Positions 56,808 through 64,000 of a stretch of DNA of 64,000 nucleotides are shown piece after piece. The DNA is from Siphonodentalium dalli (taxonomy: Eukaryota > Mollusca > Scaphopoda > Gadilida > Siphonodentaliidae), in the NCBI GenBank assembly GCA_032622095.1, contig CP136068.1, forward strand, positions 162,213,465 through 162,277,464, in the 5' to 3' direction. The translations under genes were made by a program, and so were the position numbers. The notes under the pieces are model-generated. The model ran no database searches and had not been told where the DNA came from. It saw only the letters and a program-made list of their open reading frames with translations. Each line of letters opens with the position of its first letter. Position 1 is the stretch's first letter.

Positions 56808-57071
56808 ACTGTACACGATATATTACAACATGAGCGATGTGTGAATTATTACTGTACACGATATATTACAACATGAGCGATGTATGAATTATTACTGTAC
56901 ACGATATATTACAACATGAGCGATGTATTAATTATTACTGTACACGATATATTACAACATGAGCGATGTATTAATTATTACTGTACACGATATATTACAA
57001 CATGAACGATGTATTAATTATTACTGTACACGATATATTACAACATGAGCGATGTATTAATTATTACTGTA
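56808..57071. repeat. 43-bp tandem repeat, about 6 copies
   Basis: The unit ACTGTACACGATATATTACA + ACATGAGCGATGTATTAATTATT is repeated with very few changes. Confidence 0.93.
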
Positions 57072-57424
57072 CATGTACGTGATAATTCACACGCTTCACT
57101 CAAAAAATAAGATCGATATCGCAATAAAATCGTTCCGTTATATACCACATACATGTTTTCTGACTGATACTGTACCTGCACGGGAGCCAGGATATTACGT
57201 CCCACACGGCACTAACCCAAAGCGGTTTTGATTATAAATTGTTTAAAACATATATGAACTTTCAAAATTCAGTAATCGTTCAAACCTCCCATTTGTAATT
57301 GAATTTTACAAGGAAAACGGGTATCGATTGCCTGATTTGGAACATCAAACACATCTCAACCATTTAACAAAATGCATAACCCCTTTCACCCGTACGTACG
57401 TACAATGACTCCTGCCTGAAGCGA

Positions 57425-58152
57425 TGGTTTAAATATTACATTAGTGATATCGGTTCTTGGCCATGAATGTGTGAACTGACGGTTTAGACGTTACATTAGT
57501 GACGTCGGTTCCTGTCCATACACGTCTGAACTGACGGTTTAGAGATTACATTAGTAACGTCGGTTTCTGAACGTCTGAACTGGGGGTTTAGAGATTACAT
57601 TAGTAACGTCGGTTTCTGAACGTCTGAACTGAGGGTTTAGATATTACATTAGTGACATCGGTTCCTGAACGTCTGAACTGACGGTTTAGATATAACATTA
57701 GTGACGTCGGTTCATGAACGTGTTAACTGACGGTTTAGATATTATATTAGTGACGTCGGTTCCTGAACGTCTGAACTGACGGTTAATATATTACATTAGT
57801 GACATCGGTTCCTGAACGTCTGAACTGACGGTTTAGAGATTACATTAGTTACGTCGGTTCCTGAACGTCTGAACTGACGGTTTAGATATTACATTAGTGG
57901 CGACGGTTCCTGAACGTCTGAACTGACGGTTTAGAGATTATATTAGTGACGTCGGTTCCTGAACGTCTGAACTGACGGTTTAGATATTATATTAGTGGCG
58001 ACGGTTCATGAACGTCTTAACTGACGGTTTAGAGATTATATTAGTGACGTCGGTTCCTGAACGTCTGAACTGACGGTTTAGATATTACATTAGTGACGTC
58101 GGTTCATGGACGACTTAACTGACATTTTAGAGATTACATTAGTGACATCGGT
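57425..58152. repeat. 49-bp tandem repeat, about 14 copies
   Basis: The unit is close to GAACGTCTGAACTGACGGTT + TAGAGATTACATTAGTGACGTCGGTTCCT. The first two units are longer. Many units carry the palindromic core GACGTCGG. It lies in the intron between the Cys-rich exon and Thr-rich exon 2. Confidence 0.93.
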
Positions 58153-58975
58153 TATATGCATATATATATTTCGTCAGGAATGACATGGTCATCAATGACC
58201 GTCTTCCTGGCATCACTCTGTGCCGATAACGATGTACGTAAGTATAAATAACATATAGACAAAATCCTGTATAATACACTTAATGAAATCCCTGGCCCAA
58301 GCAAAATAAATGTTATTTCATGAAATACAATTTAACAGGAGGGCCACAAGTGATACCGTGCAACATAATACAATAACCTTAACGTAATTGATATTACAAC
58401 ATTATATGCATCTTTGATTATTCCCAATGCATTGTTGCGAATTGTGGACTAAAAGCTTGTTTATTAAGTGCGGATTTGAAAGATTTATTATTCGGCTTGG
58501 ATTCGCTGTTGATTTCGAACCATATATTGATGGGTAATCTCAAAAACATATATTTGGTTTTCAGTGTTTTTTTGTATATCTTTAAACTGCTGTACAAACC
58601 GTTCAAGCTCCGATAGCATGTAACACGTTTACACCTGATTCAGTCTGTTGTCTTCATACAACCAACCCAAGGTGCAATATTGAGTTAGCCTAGGGCTATA
58701 ACAGGGATAACGTATATGCCATTCGATACAGCGATACAAACATTCATAATACATTTCGTGTTCATCTCATTTTTTGAATAAGCTGACATATGGATAACTA
58801 ACCACAGTAGAAAACCTGACAGTCACATCCCTGATTGTTCGTAGTATATCTTACTCTACCAAGTGTAATTCAACAATCTCCGTAATCTTGTCAAACAATA
58901 TTGGAACTCATCCATTATATATGCAAGTGTAATATCACTTCATGTGATGTGTACATGCTATTACTAAATTGACAG
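58153..58975 (+). other. intron preceding Thr-rich exon 2
   Basis: Non-coding, no strong repeat; the acceptor at its end is TTACTAAATTGACAG. Confidence 0.5.
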
Positions 58976-59155
58976 TTGCAACCACAACCACTGCGGCAAC
59001 TACCACAACAGCTGCGGCAACTACCACACCAGATGCGGCAACAAGCACAACAGCCGCGGCTACCACGACAACGTTCGCTATTGTACCGACCTCAACTGGA
59101 GTGCTAACCACAACGAATGTCGCACCAGTCACAACAGCAATGCCAGTCCCAGCAG
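58976..59155 (+). CDS. Thr/Ala-rich linker exon 2, right gene
   Basis: 180 bases, phase 1-1, acceptor AAATTGACAG and donor GTCAGT. It encodes VATTTTAATTTTAAATTTPD, TAAATTTTFAIVPTSTGVL and TTTNVAPVTTAMPVPAG. It is shorter than linker 1 (60 against 127 residues) but ends with the same FAIVP.STGV...PVPAG sequence and is followed by the same intron start, so it arose by tandem module duplication with loss of repeat units. Confidence 0.82.
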
Positions 59156-60400
59156 GTCAGTAGATGAAAACTTAATCTTATATATTTTATTTAGATTTCT
59201 ATCATAACCTGAGTTGATCCTAAATTTATGATCGGATGGGCAGGAAGACAGCCGGTTACACGGCTATATCCACTCCAGACAAACGTGCATCCAGTTGGGA
59301 GAAAGTGTGATGTAATAGTTTATATCACACTGACCCCCAAATGGGAAAAAACTGGCTTATACAATACGCTCATCTAAAGTTCTAAACCCATGTTACGTAT
59401 CTCCATATTGTATTGTATATCGCCTTGCCAGGTAAGAATATATACATACATGTAACAGATGTACAGCAAATATAAATAATTAAGTGAACAGAACCGACGC
59501 GAGGCTGACCACCTGCGTTATATCTTGAATACGACCATGTTCATGTTAATACGAGTGCAGCGCACTTGCGTACTTATTTACACATATTATTTATGGCAGT
59601 GGATCAGATGACGCATCCCATAAATGAAGCTAGCCATGTCGATAATTATTGTTTCTATATTCTAGTCAAATTTGGCAGATGAGTTCACTGGTTCAACGCA
59701 GTTCACTGGATCATCATAGGCCGTTTATCGAACATTTTCTGCATTTATCTGTGGTCTTGTATCCCCTTCATATCCCTCCAGATAAATACAAGACCATTTG
59801 CTTATAACTGACTGGGAGAATTTAGTATATAAAGGGGGTTAACATACACAACGTTTCTGTTAGTGTTGCACAGTATTCGTGATGTTTTATGTGTAACCAT
59901 TATAGGTAAGTGGATGTCTGACCAGGTATCACGAATGCCATGCAAAGCGAACCCACTCCTAGCACACTCGAATAACCGAACCAATGTCAGATGAATGCAA
60001 TGGCAGTTTAACAAAACGGCCTTATGGAAATTCAAACAAGTAGTTGAGTGAAAAGCAAGGCGTCTTAAAAACTAATTTTTCATATACATTTCCCCACATA
60101 ATATTGGTAATGCAAAATTCCAGGACTGTGTGGATATGTGTACAAGGATTTGACAAGGTATTGGACATTATTACCAACGGACTTAAAACAGTTCGACAAA
60201 AGGTTAATATATATAATTCATCCATCATCCCGTAACACCGAATTCGCGTATCATACTGTGTTTGTGAATGTATTTTCCTTATATATATATATAAGCAACA
60301 CAAAGCGCTAACCCTGATTAGTTTATCATCACAAGTATTGGAAAACCAATAATACCTTCCTCATAACATACGAAATTATATGCGCCATATCATCGCCATC
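59156..60400 (+). other. intron after Thr-rich exon 2
   Basis: Its start and the block at 59815-59950 match the intron after linker exon 1. No additional exon is recognisable. Confidence 0.55.
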
Positions 60401-60404
60401 GTAA

Positions 60405-60868
60405 CCCTTTCAGTGCCAGGGGCCGATCTTATCGGCCCTAATTTACGGTCTGTAAAATCGGCCTTAAAATTTTGTTTGTTTGTTTTTTTTTTAGATTGTT
60501 TTGGGTTGATTTGATTTTGGGTATGCTTAAGCATGCTATAGCTAATTAAAAAAAACTGGATAAAACCTTAGGAGCATGTTATAACTCAAAACTATCACCA
60601 AGTATTCATAGTAATAATTTTGAAGCCCATGAAAAACGTAAGATTCCCTGGCACTAAACCTACAAGATAAGTATGTTAAAGAATATAAGAAAAAAAAAAT
60701 TAAAATTGTAAAAAATTGTAAAACATAATAACAAATGATGAAAACTTGTTAGGCCAATGCATTCTCTTATATATGCGAGGCGACCTATGGTCGACTCGCA
60801 TATATAAGAGAATGCATTGGCACAGGGTATATGAGTTGATACAAAAATCGGACCTGGCACTGAAAGGG
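60405..60868 (-). mobile_element. TTAA-targeted MITE (family 1), copy 2
   Basis: 464 bases with the same CCCTTTCAGTGCCAGG ends as copy 1 but in the opposite orientation. The right flank is TTAA (60869-60872), which also serves as the left boundary of the family-2 MITE. The left flank is GTAA (one substitution). The homologous site in module 1 (53915-53935) reads GCCATCTTAATCCTCCC without the element. Confidence 0.9.
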
Positions 60869-60872
60869 TTAA

Positions 60873-61094
60873 TGCTCCCATGACTGGAGCTTCCTGACAT
60901 TTTGTGAAAACCCTGTGCCATACGAGCCTCGCATATAAACGAGAATACATTGGCCTAATTATTATTTACCATGACCGCGTAAGTCAGTGCAGTCTCTGAT
61001 ATATGAGAGGCTCCCTGTGGTACTCTCATATATAAGAGATTGACTGGCAGAGGATATTTAATGCTGCACCAGTGCGGCTCCCGCCATGAAAGGG
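60873..61094 (+). mobile_element. TTAA-flanked MITE (family 2), module 2
   Basis: About 222 bases, closely matching 53927-54148, with TTAA at 60869-60872 and 61095-61098. Family-1 copy 2 inserted into its left TTAA. Confidence 0.75.
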
Positions 61095-61270
61095 TTAACT
61101 GAGTTTGCTTTATCGCAGCCACAGTTGCAACACATATCTTCAATCAGCATATATAGGCTAACTAACATATTTCGGTTCCATATCTATTTTGCCAGGAATA
61201 CAAATACGCACCTGGAAACTGGATTGGAGAAGGATTTCGGTCATATATATGACACACATATACTTCTGTC

Positions 61271-61336
61271 ATGAAATTGATCAGTTCGGTTGCTATAGTG
61301 AATGCTCTATTGTGTATAATTCTTGTTTCGTTTCAG
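61271..61336 (+). pseudogene. broken copy of the alternative signal peptide
   Basis: It opens MKLISSVAIVNALLCIILVS as in module 1, but one T is missing in the CTTGTTTCG run, so the frame leaves the chitin-binding exon and becomes FQIVALPPSH. The upstream TATA-like word is TACAAATA. If module 1 has a real alternative start, this one is dead. Confidence 0.45.
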
Positions 61337-61543
61337 ATCGTTGCGCTGCCGCCGTCACACAAACCAGTGGTAGTCCACATTCATACGCTGACTACCCGGG
61401 CGACTGTTCTAAAGCATACCACTGCTACACAGACCCCCAGACCTTCATTACTTACTTCGAAATCTTCCAATGCTTGGCTGGATTCGTTTTCGATTTGAGC
61501 TCTTTCTCATGTGTGTCACCGAACCAGGCCGGAATAGCTTGCG
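61337..61543 (+). CDS. chitin-binding (peritrophin-A type) exon 2a
   Basis: 207 bases, phase 1-1, donor GTAAGT. It encodes DRCAAAVTQTSGSPHSYADY, PGDCSKAYHCYTDPQTF and FEIFQCLAGFVFDLSSFSCV. All six cysteines of exon 1a are kept; changes include NTT to FIT and YPGY to LAGF. The open frame beginning upstream at 61189 uses intron sequence. It pairs with the next exon. Confidence 0.87.
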
Positions 61544-61869
61544 GTAAGTTTATACTAGACTTATTTGTCTCTAGAATTATTTATATATATATAGGCCGTG
61601 CTGATTGTGAGAATATATATATATACAAAATATGATTTAATAAATATACATTTCTAGTTCAGAAATTTCATTCACATTCGCGCATAGTTGGATAAAATAG
61701 AAACTCCGCCTTGTCCGAGATAAGACGAACTTCCTCATTCAAAGAAATCTGAAAGAATTATGCATATATGTGTTGGTATCATAGTCTGGCATACCAAACT
61801 TCATATATAGATATATTTGTTATAGTAGATTTCATATTCACAGGACACTAATATTCTTTTTATTCTCAG

Positions 61870-62082
61870 ATGTGTGCCCGGGCAGTACAACAGGACTAGC
61901 GTTCTATGGTATGACGTGTAACTCCTACTGGAGATGTACTTCCGGAACAGCCGCCGTTTCATGTTGCGCCACAGGTCAGCGATTTGATTGGTCGACCAAC
62001 ACTTGCGTCACAGATGCCACGTGCCTAGGGACATGCTCTACCCCATCGCTGAGTCAAGGGCAAAATGCTGTCCAACCTCCCC
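61870..62082 (+). CDS. chitin-binding (peritrophin-A type) exon 2b
   Basis: 213 bases, phase 1-1, acceptor TTTTTATTCTCAG and donor GTAAGT. It reads DVCPGSTTGLAFYGMTCNSY, WRCTSGTAAVSCCATGQRFD, WSTNTCVTDATCLGTC and a tail ending NAVQPP, two residues shorter than exon 1b. All cysteines are conserved. The gene should continue beyond this, because the donor is intact and no terminal exon is seen in the window. Confidence 0.87.
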
Positions 62083-63454
62083 GTAAGTTTATTTATTGAA
62101 AAGCATACCAAGTCATGGTCTCAAGTATAAATGCCATTATTGAAGAAAATATACAAAACAAACTCATACGAAGGTACATGGCACATAATACATAGTCGGA
62201 ACATGTTCACACTGCACCGTGCAGTTTTCTCTAAATGATTTTACTGGATAGACCGTGTCATAGCAAACACGTGTTAGACTGGCTCCATCTCCTAGTACGC
62301 ACATAACATGTGTTAGACTGGCTCCATCGCCCAGTACGCCAATTCTATTTGGTGGGTGGGCTTGGGGAGGCTTGGGGTTACGCTCTTTAAAAAAGACTTC
62401 TTTAAATATTTCAGTTATTTAGTCAAAAACACTTCTTCAAATATCTCCGTTATTTCGTCAAAAACACTCTTCAAATATCTCCGTTATTTAGTTAATAAAA
62501 ATTAAAGTAAATGATTAGCGTTAATGTTTTTTTCTAAATGGACAATCGACCACGCGTGGTTGCGATTGACCATATATTAATGGACTGTTTTGGTTCCGAT
62601 TGTTCATTTATAAATGGCCAATCCTTAAAGAATTGCCTGATTCTATTTAATTATACTAGTGCTTACGATCATAAGCATTCACCAATTCCGTGTATGATGA
62701 CTCCATGCTCCGTTAGGCCGGTATTTAAATGGTCAGTTAAGGGTAATTTGCATTTATATACAACCGACTAAGTGACTTCCTTGTGTTACAATATTCCGAA
62801 GTTGATATATATATATGGCAAACTACCCGACTTATATATTATTTGCTAGACATGCCCTTGACCACAAACCTTCATCCATAAGCAGTTCTGCCACATTCTT
62901 ACTGAAGTTTTCGATCGAAATTATTTTTTTTTTAAATCCGCCATTTTAGCGTGGTCTCCGTGATATCAGGTGCCATTAGTACAATACGATGACATTTACA
63001 TACTTTGTCGCTAATAAATATGTTTACATCTCGCTGTCATCGATGCAGTGTCTGTTTAAACATGTCTAATAACACTTACCGGATCGTAAGTTTCGCCGGG
63101 GCCAATCCGCCCATATACGTAACATCCTAATTTTAGTCGACATAATTATGCATGAACGTTCCACCTGGACAACGTTAACCCGCCTATACGTTCGACTCAT
63201 GGGCCAGGCCACGCATATTATTAATTGAACTATTATAGTTGTATTCAATACTTGCTGTTAACCATGTTCAATCACACTCAATCGACCAAGAAACCGACAA
63301 GTGATGTATGCAAGTTCTACCACCACCAACATTAATATGCCCAATTAACCAGCCAATGCATATTCTCAATTCAACTATTATAGTTCTATTCAACTACAAT
63401 ATGAAAACTGTAACACTATTAAATCACAATCAATCGACCAGTAACACGTGACGT
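62083..63454 (+). other. intron after chitin-binding exon 2b
   Basis: Contains a 39-base direct duplication (GTGTTAGACTGGCTCCATC at about 62270 and 62310), two to three units of a 34-bp repeat (62395-62500) and blocks at 63145-63260 that match 55165-55290 of module 1. The open frame at 62538-62771 is not supported as a gene. Confidence 0.5.
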
Positions 63455-63510
63455 CCTGATTTTATCCGTCTGTCGTATGTACGAGAGTACAGAGATGAGG
63501 CACATTAACT
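63455..63510 (+). pseudogene. decayed copy of the Cys-rich exon
   Basis: ACGTCCTGATTTTATCCGTC + TGTCGTATGTACGAGAGTAC follows the start of the exon at 55551, but the acceptor AG is changed to AT, bases are missing after GAGAGTAC, and similarity ends within about 60 bases. Module 2 therefore seems to have lost this exon. Confidence 0.6.
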
Positions 63511-64000
63511 GTAACAATGTTTACCAATAACACGTGTACTAATGTTAGTCATATGAACGAAAGATCTACCGGCGCCAATCCGCCTGCTAAACTTGTCTTT
63601 TCTAAATACTCCATTACGGATAGTTTCCTTAGGAAATGTTGACATAATATTTCCAGCGTATTATCTGAATATTTCCCACCAACGCATAGGCATATCCCTG
63701 CACTTTTATTAGGCTTTTCCAGTCTGTTTTGATCACCTGAACATCCCTCAAACTGAATAATGAACCAAACCAACGAATACTTGCATCGTACACTGGAATA
63801 ATACATTTAGCAGGCCAGATGCATCCTGAATTCAACTATAATAGTTATATTCAACTATAATAGGTAAATAATGTATGGATATCGCCGTTTTGTGAATTCG
63901 AGGCAAAACCCAGCATCATATTTCACAGAACAATATTCAGTTAAAAACAGAGTCATATCAAATCCCAGCCAATATGCCAAGGATTTGATAGCAAACAATA
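63511..64000. other. non-coding to window end
   Basis: Contains TCAACTATAATAGTTATATTC tandem-like words at 63828-63862, related to the ends of the GTAAT-flanked MITE. No gene is recognised. Confidence 0.45.

Noticed and set aside
62538-62771. 77-residue frame after the last chitin-binding exon
   Set aside because: No familiar domain, no phase-1 acceptor at its start and no counterpart in module 1.

Overview
The window is AT-rich animal nuclear DNA. Its genes are split into short exons with GT-AG borders, no bacterial operons are visible, and most of the length is tandem repeats, foldback elements and decayed retrotransposons. The recognisable host exons encode a secreted von Willebrand factor A (VWA) domain, mucin-like Thr/Ala linkers and six-cysteine peritrophin-type chitin-binding domains. 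This mix is typical of invertebrate extracellular matrix proteins, for example the mollusc shell-matrix proteins Pif and BMSP, so I favour a mollusc or other lophotrochozoan. That placement is inference.

Two paralogous genes point away from each other. The left one, on the minus strand, has its signal-peptide exon at 5198-5264, its VWA exon at 2305-2853 and its Thr-rich exon at 917-1429, and runs off the left edge. The right one, on the plus strand, has the matching exons at 38536-38616, 41882-42430 and 49106-49486. Further same-phase exons follow: chitin-binding exons at 54397-54603 and 54853-55071, a Cys-rich exon at 55551-55721, a second Thr-rich exon at 58976-59155, and a second chitin-binding pair at 61337-61543 and 61870-62082. 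Every internal exon has a length divisible by three and sits between phase-1 introns, so modules can be added or lost without breaking the frame. The two genes lie in a large degraded inverted duplication, roughly 0.9-10.5 kb against 35.9-49.5 kb. Non-coding sequence is partly alignable between the arms, while the VWA exon is nearly identical.

The centre (10.5-35.9 kb) and the introns are filled with mobile DNA. There are non-LTR retrotransposon (LINE) relics at about 10.2, 13.1-15.85, 17.2-18.1, 19.2, 20.3, 32 and 36 kb. A frameshifted copy of a large uncharacterised repeated protein family lies at 22.6-26.6 kb, with a second relic carrying a tesmin/TSO1-like CXC motif at 50.6-53.5 kb and a possible third at 33-35 kb. 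There are many hairpin or MITE-like elements, several with target-site duplications that can be verified against an empty site elsewhere in the window, and a roughly 5.9 kb composite element with long inverted ends and an internal satellite at 42.6-48.5 kb. Minisatellites (unit sizes 20, 24, 27, 39, 40, 43 and 49 bp) lie at several places.

Points most worth a second look: the divergent VWA/chitin-binding pair with opposite changes at possible metal-site positions; a complete in-frame signal peptide with a TATA box directly upstream of the first chitin-binding exon, which suggests a nested gene or alternative promoter; a 516 bp element inserted 12 bases inside a 5' splice site; two independent TTAA-targeted insertions of one MITE family; and the large unnamed element family with an EAD...DTD nuclease-like signature. 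No rRNA, convincing tRNA or CRISPR was seen.
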